Under the pieces are notes generated by a model, which saw only the letters and a program-made list of their open reading frames with translations, was not told the DNA's origin and searched no databases. From the NCBI GenBank assembly GCA_027422505.1, contig JAPQWV010000028.1:4988001-5052000 (forward strand): DNA of 64,000 nt, read 5' to 3'. The translations under genes were made by a program, and so were the position numbers. Position 1 is the first letter of the stretch. The number at the start of each line of letters is the position of its first letter. Positions 52,495 through 64,000 of this stretch are shown here, piece after piece. This stretch comes from Craterostigma plantagineum (Eukaryota; Streptophyta; Magnoliopsida; Lamiales; Linderniaceae).

Positions 52495-54290
52495 TATGTG
52501 CATTACCTGATCTTCTGTGCTATCACACGCTCTATTCTATGTGCTTTCTATGCTTATTTGTTCTTATCTTGCGTGATAAAAAAAATAAATGTAAAAATAA
52601 TAATAATAACATATATATTTCTATATATAATATAAAGGGGTATGACGAAATCCTTTAGGATGCTTTGATCTAAAGTCACTTTGAATTTTACCCCGACATG
52701 CGATGGATTTAATTGGTTAATTTTGTCAGTCTAAGTCGCATTCTTGTGTCTAAAGGTCATTAGGTTGCTCCACTAGACACAAAACCACTATAAATGTGAG
52801 GATTCAAGCCTTGTTATTTTTTTCTTTCTTTGGATCTATTTCTCGAGTGAGTCACACATCAATTGCTTGTATTAACTAGTGATACTTGGCTTCAAACTCA
52901 TCTTGCGTTAGATCGTTAGGAAAATGATAAGGGAGTTTAGGATATTCCTCATTCGGCCTTATATAAATTCCCCACGTTAGCCCTTAGTCATCCACTTTGA
53001 GCCTTCTCCGATGTCATTTTCTTCATTTAAAACCCATTCCCAGCTTTCAACCGAACTTTATACTCTTCGAATGGTTGTTCAAATGAGAAAAGGAGGGGCA
53101 GATAACAAAAGAAAAAGTAAAATGATGACAAAATGATGACAAAGGAACCGGCCTTCCGACTACCTTATAGAAAGTGGCATGGATCCTGCTGTGAACTTCT
53201 CCAACGATAATCTCGTACGCTCGTCAGAACGGCTGGAAGAGGAGCACCACGAAATGAACTTCTCCAACGATAATCCGGTCTTATATCGGGAAACGAGAAT
53301 AGGAGTGCAGCCTCGGGTACGAATTTCATAACCGAGAACTTCTCCAAATTGATAATCTCTGAAACCTCAATAGGGATTAAGAGAAGAGGAGCTCAGTATC
53401 GGCCCGAGAACCAACAAGAAGAACTTCGCCTACGATAATCTCCTAGAGCCTCATGGAGAAGCGGAGCTTCAGCTTGAGCATAATATAAAAAGGGATAGTT
53501 CTTAAAAGAAAAGAAGGGAGAAAAGATTGAAAAGAAGAAAGACGCCGAAAAAAAAGGAGACGGACGTAGAATTGGAAGACGAAGAAGAGATAAGCTCACT
53601 TCCCTTTAAATTCCTTCCGTTCTAAGTCCTAGCCAAATTATAACCCTTACAACCCTTTGATTCCACATAGACGGTCTCTCGCTTAGGTGAAATGATTAAA
53701 AAATGCCTCGATCACAGGTAAATTGACTATTGCTTGTGTTGACTTGAGTGATAAAAATATAAAAATCCCAAGATAGCTAATTGAGAGCAAGAGCGAACCT
53801 GGTGAGAGTTGTCGAAATGGACCAGTCTATGGACTTAGGACTTTAGTTTGACGACATGACTTGACAGCATTTTCTTCTTTCAAATGTCTCGTAAAATTTT
53901 AGGCGTGACGATTGATCGAAGCAAAATAATCTGACCCCATAAATAAAATAAAAATATATATATATATATACATATATATAATAATGAATAAATAATAAAT
54001 AATAAAATTCGCACATTTTGACATGAAATATTATGTTTCATATGCGTTGAATTGAATAAATGCGAATTTCTTTAGTGTATCGCACATTCTAAATGCAATT
54101 ATAGATTGCGTTGGTAATGAATTGTTTAAATGCGATAAATTGTTTTTTTTTTTGCCTCCACCTTCACACAATATTTTGAAGTACATGTTTCGGGGACCAT
54201 GTATATGTACTTACTTGGTAAAATTTGTGTGTTATATGCCCGTGACTTGAATTGATTTAAATATGACTGTGTAATTAGTCAATTCTTGTG
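52495..54290. other. Non-coding spacer after Copia-2 pol
   Basis: About 1.8 kb not matched in Copia-1, where polypurine tracts begin within 100 bp of pol. It contains three to four copies of GAACTTCTCCAACGATAATC or close variants (53194-53440), a TATAAAAAGG element near 53484 and a TA microsatellite near 53950. A separate small element may have inserted here; I could not define its ends. No gene is seen. Confidence 0.45.
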
Positions 54291-54298
54291 CATCATTT

Positions 54299-54615
54299 GA
54301 GGGGGAGCAAGTATAAAAATCGTGGTTTAGCTCCAAATATTTTTGACGTTTTTCTCTGAGTATTTCAGATCTCTCAAAATTAAGAAGTAAGACGTCGACA
54401 CTACAAAGAGAGGAGCTAGACACAAGACCAGATATTTCAAAGATAACATTGCCAAAATTAATTGTTGATTAACTCCATTACTACTAACGTTTATCTCTAA
54501 GTGGTACAGATTTTTCAATTTACGCCAGGGGAGCTAGACGTTACTACACAGAAAAATACAGGGAATTAATTGCATTTATTTTAATTACTACGGGGGAGCC
54601 TTACATTAGGTTTTA
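54299..54615 (+). repeat. Polypurine tracts of Copia-2
   Basis: GAGGGGGAGC at about 54299, AGGGGAGC at about 54526 and CGGGGGAGCC at about 54592, after pol and before the extra ORF, as in Copia-1 but more widely spaced. They are candidate plus-strand primers. Confidence 0.6.
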
Positions 54616-54639
54616 TTTTGAAATAGGGGACAATCTGAA

Positions 54640-56070
54640 ATTTCTTAGAGAACTTACCATCGAGAAACTGGATATTTGAATTAATTCGCAATCTAAAGTT
54701 TCTCGATCGTAAACAGTGTCGGGATCAATTTTGATTAACCGCGATAATTTGCGATCGAAAAATTAGAATTTTTCGTGTGCAAATAGTAATGGGCCTGATC
54801 CCTTATATCGCAAAATGTCAAATCACAAGCCCGGCAACAAATTAATGCTAGTTAATAAAAGTTTAACTTTTGCCAGTCGAAAAATTTTTTCTCACGCAAA
54901 ACCTAATCGACAGAAATTCTCTCACGCAAAACTTTCTCAGACGATACAAAATCCTTCAAAAATCTTCTAATTTTTCACTTCAAATCGTCTGATTAAGGTA
55001 GAAATTCGATTCAGTTAACGATTGCGAATGTTATAACTTGATTTGCATTTACATTCTGTAGTTTTTCGCATGATTAGTTAAGATTTTTCGACTGTTCTTC
55101 AAAAACGATTTAAACGTATACTGTTTCAGTAAATCTAGGCATTGTTTCTTGGATTTTCTGAGTTAAATGCCTGATTGTTTAGATAGATTCGATGTCTTTG
55201 ATGAAACAGATAGCGTAAGTCGTTGGAAAATTTCCATCTGTGATGATAAAATGAGTTAGTCATCAAGATAGAAAATTTCAATTCAATCGAGATACTATTT
55301 GTGTCGATTTAGTTTTCGATCGCAAAATTTTGATTTAGTCATCAAGATAGAAAATTTTGACCGAAAAAAATTACTTACCATCGAGAAATCTAATTAGGAT
55401 TTTTGAGAGCGAAAAACTTAAGCACTGATTAGACAATTTAGATGCAAATTTTATCGAGCGTAAAACTTACTATCGCAAAATAGAATTTTCGATTTAATTT
55501 CAATTTGGTCGAAAAAAATTCATCTGCGAAAAATATATTTTTCAACACTTAATTTTATTTTCGATCGTAAAATTCGCCGCTTAGGACACAATTGATCGGA
55601 AATTTTCTCGACGTTTGACTAGTCTTTCGCTGACTAATTTTTCAATAAAAATATATCGCAGCGAAAAACTTCTACTTTCAATCGAAAATCACATTCCGCT
55701 CGACAAATTTCAAATCGAAAAATTTTATTCAATCGAGGAAAATTTTTCGATAGTAAATTTACCTGAGACGTATTTCTCGATCGTAAATTTACACGGAATT
55801 TTTCTCGATCGTAAAATTGATCGACTACAGTCTAGATTTCAACTTCAACACTTAGAAAATTTTTCTCTAAGTCTTTTACGCTGTAGCGAAAATTAGCGAA
55901 TAAAATTTCTCAATCGAAAAATGACACGGAAACGTTTCAATTGAAATCAGTGTATAGGAAATCAAATTGCAATTCAATTTTGTCGACCGAAAATTTTCTC
56001 GGCATGAACAGTGACTTACTGATTTACCACTTAGCGAAATTTCGAACCATTTTTCACGCGACAAATATTT
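54640..56070. repeat. TCGATCG/CGAAAAAT motif array of Copia-2
   Basis: Non-coding, A/T-rich, with repeated TTTCTCGATCGTAAA, TTTTCGATCG and ATCGAAAAAT elements at 20-80 bp spacing, densest at 55360-55820. It occupies the same place between pol and the extra ORF as the array of Copia-1. Open frames in it (for example 55615-55896) are repeats read as protein. Confidence 0.7.
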
Positions 56071-56260
56071 CATTCGAAATTACATTCATGCCATCACGAT
56101 TTTTGAAATTGAACATACAATATGCATTTGATATGATTTAAATTCAAAATTCATCGAACATGCTATTAGTTGCAATATTACTATAGTTTGATGAAATTTA
56201 TTCATATTTCGACTGAAAATAAAATTGAACTAATGAACTTTTATATATCTTATATTTCAG

Positions 56261-57528
56261 ATGGATCGTTACCCAAGATACAACCACATATATGATCACA
56301 ACCTTTATCTAAAGGTTCAAGATACGAACTTCCAGCTCGATCTGAGCACATTTCGGTGCCCGGACGAAATCGACGTATCCATCCTCAGAGGCCACCCCAT
56401 CTGGCATGCGTTAACGGTCACCGCATCGGTGCCGATGGTCTATCTCCAGCAGTTCTGGGGATGCATACAAGGAACCGTAGCAGATGGGACATTCTCCTTC
56501 ATGACCCGAATCGGGACGCGGCATATTCAAATGAGCAAGAGCCAGTTCGGCATGATACTGGACTTGCCCCACAACGACAACTACGACCCGCTCCCGACCG
56601 ACGCAGAGATGATTCAGGACTTCCTGCACATGGGATACCAACCGCCGCTTACAAGATTAGCTCAGGTCCAGAGCAACGGTATCCCTCACCCCTGGAAGAC
56701 ACTGTTCGGCATAGTGAACAAGTGTCTGTCACCCAAACACGCTGGATTCGACAAGGGCAACGGCAACATACTGCGGATCTTTTACGGCCTCGCCTTCGCC
56801 AGAAACTACGACTTTGCACAGCTAATCTGGAATGATCTAGCTGAACAGATTCGGTTGAAGGAGAACCGAAGGTCGAAGAACGTGCCCTATGCTCGATGTT
56901 CAACGTGATCATCAGGGAGTTCATGGAGCTACATGCAGAGAGCATCCCCCAGCTACCTCCTGGTGGAAACTACCAGCCGCGAAGGCTTAAGTTTTTCCAC
57001 AACCCACGGCTCACGGACCTGGACCAACCGTCGATGCCGATTCCACTCAACTTACTCAGGCTCGCCGACCCCGCGGGAGCTGAGTATCAGAGGTTCTGCC
57101 GGGAACACAATTTAACGGAGGAAATGATCAGAGGGCCCCCGGCAGATCACCATGCTAGCCGTCACCAACAACAACAACAGCTAAGCCCTGAGGACGCGAT
57201 GATTGATGAAGTCGCTCAGGAGCTAGCTCAGGAGCCACCATTGGTCGAAGAGCCAATGCCCGACGTCGATGATACGCTGATAGACGTCGTGGCTACGGAA
57301 ATGGAACTCGAGGCTCCTGACCTCGAATTGCAAGTGGAAGAGCCCGTACATGTAGCCGTGCTCGAAGAAACCATTGAGGAGGTTCTTCTACAAGAAGCAC
57401 AGCCCGAGACAGAAATTGGGCAAAGCTCGATTCCACTAGTGACGGATCAGGCTCTAGGGGATGTTGAACGTGATCCCACTCCTCACACAGCTACACCATC
57501 CGACACTGTAGCACCCGGGTCCTCGTAA
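56261..57528 (+). pseudogene. Post-pol extra ORF of Copia-2
   Basis: Starts at the ATG that directly follows TTATATTTCAG, a strong splice-acceptor-like site with a CTAAT branch-like motif about 30 bases upstream. The first frame (56261-56908) has VYLQQFWGCIQGTVADG, PWKTLFGIVNKCLSPKHAGF and ARNYDFAQLIWNDL, shared with 457-1485 of Copia-1. A frameshift near 56896-56908 leads to a second frame (to 57528) with a QQQQ run and a long acidic Glu/Asp/Val tail. No membrane helix is evident. Total about 420 residues if joined. The role is unknown; its position matches the envelope-like ORF of Sireviruses. Confidence 0.7.
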
Positions 57529-57599
57529 AAAGTAGGGCCAATAAATTTGCACAAATGTTGAATACTGTTATATGCATTTCGTGCGTGAACTCCGTGTTC

Positions 57600-60402
57600 G
57601 TGTGACTTACGTGGAATTTCGTGTGGAAAATTGTGTGCCTAAATAACCTTGTGAAATTGGTACAATTAAATTGTACCAAGTGACCCCTAATTTATTTAGG
57701 AATTTTCGAAAATAGGCGAAAGGAAATTGGGCTAAATTAAAATCTTTGGCCCAAACTCAATTAGGGATATGTTAGAAACAAATTTCCTTAAAACAAGGGA
57801 TATTTTCGTCCCTTAGTCCCATCATTCCCTACCAAGTAATAAATTAAATAATAAACAACATAAAAGACCATTTCAACCCCTAAAAGACTCCATTGGAGGG
57901 GAACTGCCGAGAGCTCGAGCTGGGAAGGAGAAACGTGAAGACAAGCTGAAAGCCGCTCAAATCGAACTAGGTACTCTTCCATAACCATGACGTGTAGATT
58001 TTAGTCCGAGGGCTAGTACGTTTTAGAGTTTGGGACACTAAAATACCATATGCTAGGGCTTGAACGATTTTAAATCCCTAAAAGAGCACCTTCTAAACTT
58101 GATTTGGTAAGATTAGCTCTTAAATGGCCTGTTTAGGGATTATTAGCAACGAACGGTTAGGACTAACTCGGTAATGTTGTTAAGCACGAACTTAGGGGTT
58201 TCCGAAGTTCATACGCCTTCAAAGATGTTCTTAAGAAAATCAACTTTTTAATCTTTAAAAGTAGTATTTTGCGAACTGAAAAGTGTTAGTGGAGCATTTT
58301 GCGAATCGAGGAGGTAGCGGGATGGTTTGCGAACCCATGCAAACCCCACTTCGCGGCTTCAAGACAGTTCATGAGCCGCGTCCGTTTTGCAAACTCGGCA
58401 GTTTTGCGGGCCGAGCACACCTTGCGAATCCATGGAGGATTGCGGGCTGGAGAATTGCGATCGCGAATCCTGCTAAAGTTCACGAGTCCCACCAGGTTTG
58501 CGAATCCATGCAAGGGATAAGAGAAATGAAGTCTTTGTGGGTTGATGGTTTGCGAACCCCAAGTGGCTAGGAGTTTTGCGGCTTCATTTTGCGAATTGAG
58601 GGCTGACGTTTGCGAACCGTCCAAGGTGGCGAATCCCCACAAGCCGCAAAACTCATCTCGCGGGTCCAAGGTTTGCGAATCCGCACAAGTCGCGAACCCA
58701 CTTTGCGAACTCCTCCATTTTCACGGGCCGAGCTATTTGGCGAACTCCACAAATCACGAATCCTACTTGGCGAATTTAAGAAATTCGCAAGCCTAATAAT
58801 TTGCGAACCTGGGATGACAAGCTAGACTTCGCAAATTATACTTAGCGAATTAGAACTTCACGAATCAGGGTGACTTCACGAATTGGACCCCTTAGATAGA
58901 AACGATTTAAGTTAGATAAATATTCTGATTCCAATGAGCATAGGCTCTTTCACGCCCGATCATAATTTGCCTATCGGTGTTTTCATGGCAAATTTTCGGT
59001 ATAGGCTGACGTTGTTTACGATAGAATTTTGGAATGAGAATTTACGTAGTCATCTAATGTAATTTATAGACTGACTCTAAAGCCTTTTCGTGTTTAACGG
59101 ATGAAGTATTAGGAAATTCACCAGACCGGCTAACAAATAGCTTAAAGACGAATTTTATGAACTTCAGGAACTAAGTAAGTTCGTGAAGGCTAAGTCAATT
59201 CACGGGTGTCACGAATTTTATTTAGTGGACTATATAAGTTCGCTAAGTATAAGGCTAAGTCAATTCACGGGTGTCACGAGTTATAAGTCTAAAATTAGTT
59301 CGAAATATTTCAGTTAACGAATTAGTTAATCAAGTAAATTAGATAAGGTACTAATACCATTATTTTACACTTAAGGTCGAAAATTAAGGACTTCGCCGAA
59401 CCAGTAGCAGGTATTCTACGGACGCCAGGTAAGTGGAAATCCAACTACAACGCATAACATAAGTGTACGTGCCTAATTTATGTGATTATGTGATGATGTG
59501 TTTACGTGCTTATGCGAACTTGTATGATATGATTTCATGCTTTCGGTAAGCATTATGGCATTAATGCATTATGCATATGCACGAGCATGCACGACACATT
59601 TGGGGGTAATGAAATGATTAAACGTGCATGATTATGTCACAAATAGCGAAAATTAAATGCCAAGGTGGGCGAGGATATTATTAGTTAAGTTAAGTGGCGG
59701 CTTCCGGGGCACCGAGGCGACGTTGATGCGTCGCCAGTATATGAACGACGTTGATGCGTCGGGGGATTATCATGGTTGGGTTGATGCCCTCATGGTTGGG
59801 TTGATGCCCTTATATCCCTGTTAGCGTGGTTGGGTTGATGCCCTCACGTTTTAGTATGGTTGGGTTGATGCCCTCATACTTTGGGCTGATGCCCGTGGTT
59901 GGATAGAGCTCTTTACGGTGTACGCCTGGGTAAAAGTCTGCCAAGGGCCCTAAGATAAAAGATATGAGATTGAGTTAAATCTATGAGACGTAAGATGCAT
60001 TGGCGTGGATTGCCTTTGCGGGGGAATTATCACGTGCACGTCATGCATGATTTCTACTTACTGAGCATATCGCTCACCCCTTACGTTATGCGTTGTAGGT
60101 ACACGCGACCACGGTACGTGATCGCTTTAGATGGCAAGGAAATTCTTTTGACGCTCCCAGCAGCTTTTGGGGTGGGAGTGTGTGCATGGATGACGACCTG
60201 TGAGGCCGGGCGCATAGGATAATTTTGTATACGCTTCCATGTAATTAGAATTAGGATTATTCTTTTGACATGTAAAGAACGATGTTCCATTACACAACTG
60301 AAAAAAATTTCATACGCGTTTCCGCACTCCATTTAAGATTAACACATCGTTAGGCACATAGGATAACGTTAGAATAGGTAACGAGGACAGCGGGTCCTGA
60401 CA
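57600..60402 (+). repeat. 5' LTR of Gypsy-2, left boundary uncertain
   Basis: Ends GGGTCCTGACA three bases before the primer site. The left end is not certain and is put at about 57.55-57.75 kb. It holds an array of TTTGCGAACC or TTGCGAATCC elements (58265-58870), a TTGGGTTGATGCCCTCAT array (59795-59885), and the TTACTGAGC and ACGGTACGTGATCG blocks shared with the Gypsy-1 LTR. No gene is seen. Confidence 0.7.
59775..59900. repeat. Short tandem array in the Gypsy-2 LTR
   Basis: GGTTGGGTTGATGCCCTCA occurs four to five times at 20-40 bp spacing, and ACGTTGATGCGTCG occurs twice just before. Confidence 0.8.
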
Positions 60403-60405
60403 GGG

Positions 60406-60417
60406 TGGTATCAGAGC
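60406..60417 (+). promoter_or_regulatory. Primer binding site of Gypsy-2
   Basis: TGGTATCAGAGC, complementary to initiator tRNA-Met, three bases after the LTR. Confidence 0.9.
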
Positions 60418-60558
60418 TTCGGTCACAGGTTCTGTAGACTGTCCATGTACACACACCCAAAAGCGTGGAAGCAGCCTTGCCTGTAAGTGTTATATCTATA
60501 TGAAGTTATGTGTTGCATAATTTATTGGCCATAGGACTATCAGGATAGATAACGAACG

Positions 60559-63500
60559 ATGGTTAGAACTAGAGAAGAGAGCAGCGGAGGTGATGATCAG
60601 AACCGGGGAAACGCAGCCCCTAGTGACAATCGTGATGCGACCATTTTCCAACTCACGGAGTTGGTGCGCCAACAGTCCACCCAGATTCAGCAGCTGATTC
60701 AGCAGAACAACACAAATGCTGGATCCGCTCAGGTTGACAGGACAGAGATAGTTGGTGAAAGATTCCGAAGGCTGAACCCACCAACATTCGAGGATACAGC
60801 CGACCCAACGGCAGCTGAAGACTGGATCAGGACCTTGGAGAGCATGTTCGTCTATAGCCGCGTCCCTGAAGCAGAGAAAGCCCTATGTGCCGCGTTCTTA
60901 CTAAGAGGAAGCGCGGGGCATTGGTGGGACACCATTATGGTGATCGAGAACCCTGCAACCATGAGCTGGGACAGATTCAAGGAGTTGTTCAGGGGCAAGT
61001 ATCTTACTGCCCCGGTGCGAGCCCAGCGCTTAAACGAGTTCATAAACCTCAGGCAGGGATCGATGACGGTAGCCGAATATATCCGAAGGTTCGAACAACT
61101 GTCGAGGTTCGCAGCTCATATGGTGAGCACGGACGGTCTCAAGATTGAACGATTCCTCAAAGGATTGAAGCCCGAACTATATAGGGACGTCAGCATGGCT
61201 GGACTACAAGGAGCCACGTATGCTCAGGTGGCAGAAAGAGCGATGGTAGCGGAACAGGCCGAGGCCAGAATCGTACGTGCGCAGGAAGCAAAGAGAAAAT
61301 TCGCACAAGTACAGGGGTCACAATGGAGCGGGGGAAGTCAGAAACGCCAGTTTGTACCCAAAGGCGGGAAGCAGATCTTTCAGAATAAGCCGCCACAACG
61401 CCCGCATGGAATCCCAAATAGACCGCCTAACCCAAATCAAGGGGGATTTCCAGCACCTACTATTCCAAACTGCCCAAAGTGCGGAAAGAGACACTCCGGC
61501 AACTGCTATGCCCAGACCAACAACTGTTTCAAATGCGGAAAGCCAGGGCACTTTTCGAGGCAATGCCCAGATTGGGCGACAGGAAGTCAAGTCGGAGGCC
61601 AGACAAGGCCACCGATGGTACCAGCTCGGGTGTACACAATTACATCCGAGGAGGCAGAAAACAACCCAGCAGTGGTGACTGGTACCCTCCTTATCCACCA
61701 AACACCCACATGCATCTTAGTAGATTCCGGGGCGACCCACTCATTTGCATCCATTCAATATGTGACGAAACTCGGGGTCACACCTCGTCAAACTGAGTGC
61801 GAATATAGGGTGACTATGCCACATGGGGATTCATCTAGAACTAATAAGATGTTAAGAGATTGCCCAGTACTAGTTGGGGACAAGGAGTTACCCGTAGACT
61901 TGATAATCATCCCAATGAATGACTATGAGGTTATTCTCGGAATGGACTGGCTTTCAAAGTACGGAGCGGTGATAGACTGTAGTCGTAAGGTAGTCACGTT
62001 CAACTTAGACGGAAGTGAGCCTTTTACTTTCGCGGGGGTAGTAAAAGAAAGAAGTGTATCGAGAATATCAGCGCTAAAGACCCAGCGATTAATCCGAGCA
62101 GGATGTGAAGCGTATCTCGTTTTTGCGATGAAATCGGAGGAGAGTTCATCCCCAAAACTTGAAGAAGTACCGGTAATTCGAGATTTTACAGACGTATTCC
62201 CTGAAGACCTACCAGGATTACCGCCTGACAGAGAAATTGAGTTCAGAATAGATTTGGTGCCTGGAGCAGCGCCAATATCGAAGACTCCTTACCGGTTGGC
62301 GCCGACTGAGCTGAAAGAACTAAAGGAACAGCTAGACGAACTTCTGCAGAAAGGATTTATCCATCCAAGTTTTTCTCCCTGGGGAGCGCCGGTCCTGTTC
62401 GTAAGAAAGAAAGACGGAACCATGCGACTGTGTATTGACTACAGGGAGTTGAACAAAATAACGATCAAGAACAAGTATCCCCTCCCAAGGATCGACGATC
62501 TATTTGATCAACTACAAGGCGCCACAGTGTTCTCAAAGATTGACCTACGATCCGGATATCACCAGCTAAGGATTCGAGAGGAAGATATCCCTAAAACTGC
62601 CTTCAGTACGCGCTATGGACACTACGAGTTCCTAGTCATGCCTTTCGGGCTGACTAACGCGCCGACAGCTTTTATGGATCTGATGAACAGAGTGTTCAAA
62701 CAGTTTTTGGATAAGTTCGTCATAGTGTTCATAGACGACATTCTGATCTATTCAAAGACGAAGGAGGAACACGAGCAACACCTGAGAACAGTTCTTGGAG
62801 TATTACGAGGAAAGCAGTTGTACGCCAAATTTAAGAAGTGCGAGTTTTGGCTAGACCAAGTAGCCTTCTTGGGACATATTATCTCCGGAGCGGGAATTTC
62901 AGTAGATCCCAGCAAAGTCAAAGCCATCAGCAACTGGCCTCCACCAACAAATGTGACCGAGGTACGGAGTTTCCTCGGCTTGGCAGGCTATTACAGGAAA
63001 TTCATAAAGGATTTTTCGAAAATTGCCTCAACATTGACAAAGTTGACCCGAAAGAATACACCTTTTCAATGGAGCGAAGAATGTGAACGGAGCTTCCAAG
63101 AACTGAAGAAGCGGCTTACTACCGCCCCAGTGTTGACGATACCCACAGGAACAGGAGGATTCTCCGTTTATAGCGACGCCTCGAAAAATGGGTTCGGATG
63201 CGTACTGATGCAAAACGGAAATGTGGTGGCCTATGCCTCACGGCAGTTGAAGGAGTACGAAAGGAACTACCCTACACACGACTTGGAACTAGCAGCTGTG
63301 GTCTTTGCCCTCAAGATTTGGAGGCATTATCTGTACGGTGAAAGATGTGAAATCTACACCGACCACAAAAGTTTAAAGTACTTCTTCACCCAAAAGGAGC
63401 TAAACATGAGACAGAGAAGGTGGCTGGAATTGGTGAAGGACTACGATTGTGTAATCAACTACCACCCAGGAAAGGCGAACGTGGTAGCTGATGCTCTAAG

Positions 63501-63946
63501 TCGAAAAGTGGTGAGCACGGAACTACAACGACTCGAAGTGGAGATCGTGCAACTGGGTGAAGTCGAGACTAGACTAGCAGCTTTGACACTGCAACCTACT
63601 TTACTGGAGCAAATCAAAAAGGCGCAGGAGAACGATGAGTTCTATATCAAGGTTAAAGGGACACAGATAGAACATCTGGATACAGACTATGTATTCCAAG
63701 ACGATGGAAGCATGTATTACAAGAGCAGGTTATATGTACCGAACGATGCAGGACTTCAAAGAATTATAATGGCGGGAGCACATACTACACCGTACTCAGT
63801 ACATCCTGGAGCCACGAAGCTGTATAGAGACTTACGAGCGCACTACTGGTGGCCAGGAAAGAAGAAAGACGTAGCCGAATTCGTCAGTCAATGCCTCACT
63901 TGTCAACGAATTAAGGCAGAACACCAACGGCCAGCAGGGACGCTGC
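60559..63946 (+). CDS. Gypsy-2 gag-pol, open but cut at its integrase
   Basis: A single open frame from [11 protein letters not shown] without a stop up to the junction at 63947 (about 1129 codons). In order: gag ([28 protein letters not shown]), zinc knuckles ([12 protein letters not shown] and [14 protein letters not shown]), protease ([13 protein letters not shown]), RT ([44 protein letters not shown], catalytic [14 protein letters not shown]), RNase H ([36 protein letters not shown]), then the integrase zinc site ([11 protein letters not shown]...[11 protein letters not shown]). The integrase core is not reached because another sequence begins after PAGTLL. All motifs look active, so the copy was young when it was interrupted. 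Confidence 0.93.
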
Positions 63947-64000
63947 TGTTAGGATATTTAATTGATTGTGTCAATAGTTTAAGTCTTGAGATTAATTATG
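63947..64000 (+). mobile_element. Start of an unidentified LTR-like insertion in Gypsy-2
   Basis: The gypsy integrase sequence stops at PAGTLL and is followed by TGTTAGGATATTTAATTG, which starts TG and resembles the first bases of the Copia-1 LTR read on its own strand (TGTTAGGAATATTT). Only 54 bases are visible, so the element type is a guess. Confidence 0.5.

Larger units (their letters stand above)
48331..57528 (+). mobile_element. Copia-2: Sirevirus-like copia element, 5'-truncated
   Basis: No 5' LTR, primer site, capsid-like gag or zinc knuckle is seen. The sequence enters directly into the gag-protease linker from gypsy RT. It then has protease, integrase, RT and RNase H, polypurine tracts (54300-54620), a motif array and a post-pol ORF. 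Amino acid similarity to Copia-1 is strong through pol, but the two are not recent duplicates. The 3' LTR was not identified. Confidence 0.83.

Noticed and set aside
58283..58825. Overlapping open frames in the Gypsy-2 LTR
   Set aside because: They are readings of the TTTGCGAACC array (repeated CEP, FANP and RIRK peptides).
61277..61796. Plus-strand 133- and 105-residue open frames in Gypsy-2
   Set aside because: They are off-frame readings of gag-pol; the true frame runs from 60559 through them.

Overview
The window is repeat-rich plant nuclear DNA, most likely from a eudicot. No ordinary host gene, rRNA, tRNA or CRISPR array was recognised. Almost everything is transposable elements of five kinds: Ty1/copia, Ty3/gypsy, L1-type LINE, Helitron and Mutator-like (MULE). 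The order of insertion can be read from target-site duplications (TSDs) and split genes. Coordinates come from reading motifs and splice signals by eye.

Layout. (1) 1-10622: copia element Copia-1, minus strand, Sirevirus-like, running off the left edge. It has a 311-bp 5' LTR (10312-10622), a tRNA-Met-type primer site, a damaged gag-pol (3018-9188), an array of polypurine tracts and an extra ORF downstream of pol (457-1485). (2) 10623-16282: degenerate LINE-1, plus strand. (3) 16283-19931 and 46798-48330: two halves of one decayed gypsy element (Gypsy-1). (4) 19932-46797: a Helitron inserted in a TA/TG microsatellite of Gypsy-1; it begins TC and ends with a hairpin plus CTAG^T. (5) 20088-43928: a large MULE inside the Helitron, with matching terminal inverted repeats and the TSD TAATAAATAG on both sides. 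(6) Inside the MULE: a 2.6-kb solo gypsy LTR (28971-31589, TSD TACGT) splits the transposase gene, and a composite LINE (about 36158-43674) with two intact ORFs sits in the promoter of a protease gene. (7) 47751-48135: a 5'-truncated LINE tail splits the Gypsy-1 reverse transcriptase. (8) About 48331-57528: Copia-2, plus strand, 5'-truncated, with the same kind of downstream ORF. (9) About 57600-63946: Gypsy-2, LTR plus an open gag-pol frame, cut at 63947 by the start of another probable LTR element.

The most interesting unit is the MULE. It carries a DEK C-terminal-domain-like gene (+), a DUF1985/Ulp1-like gene (+), a MURA transposase (-) and a second DUF1985/Ulp1 gene (-). The two Ulp1-like genes are paralogues with the same 33-nt first exon and 687-nt second exon. 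The minus copy reads as a full 675-residue protein with the His-Asp-Cys triad, while the plus copy has lost both His and Cys. Blocks of roughly 21-bp repeats built on a GGTCC/GGACC core lie in the 5' introns or leaders of these genes and in the convergent spacer. They may be a transposase-binding or RNA-level control system, but that is inference.

A second theme is that several unrelated LTR elements here carry dense arrays of TCG-NN-CGA palindromes in non-coding DNA, and that both copia elements place a splice-acceptor-like site directly before their downstream ORF.
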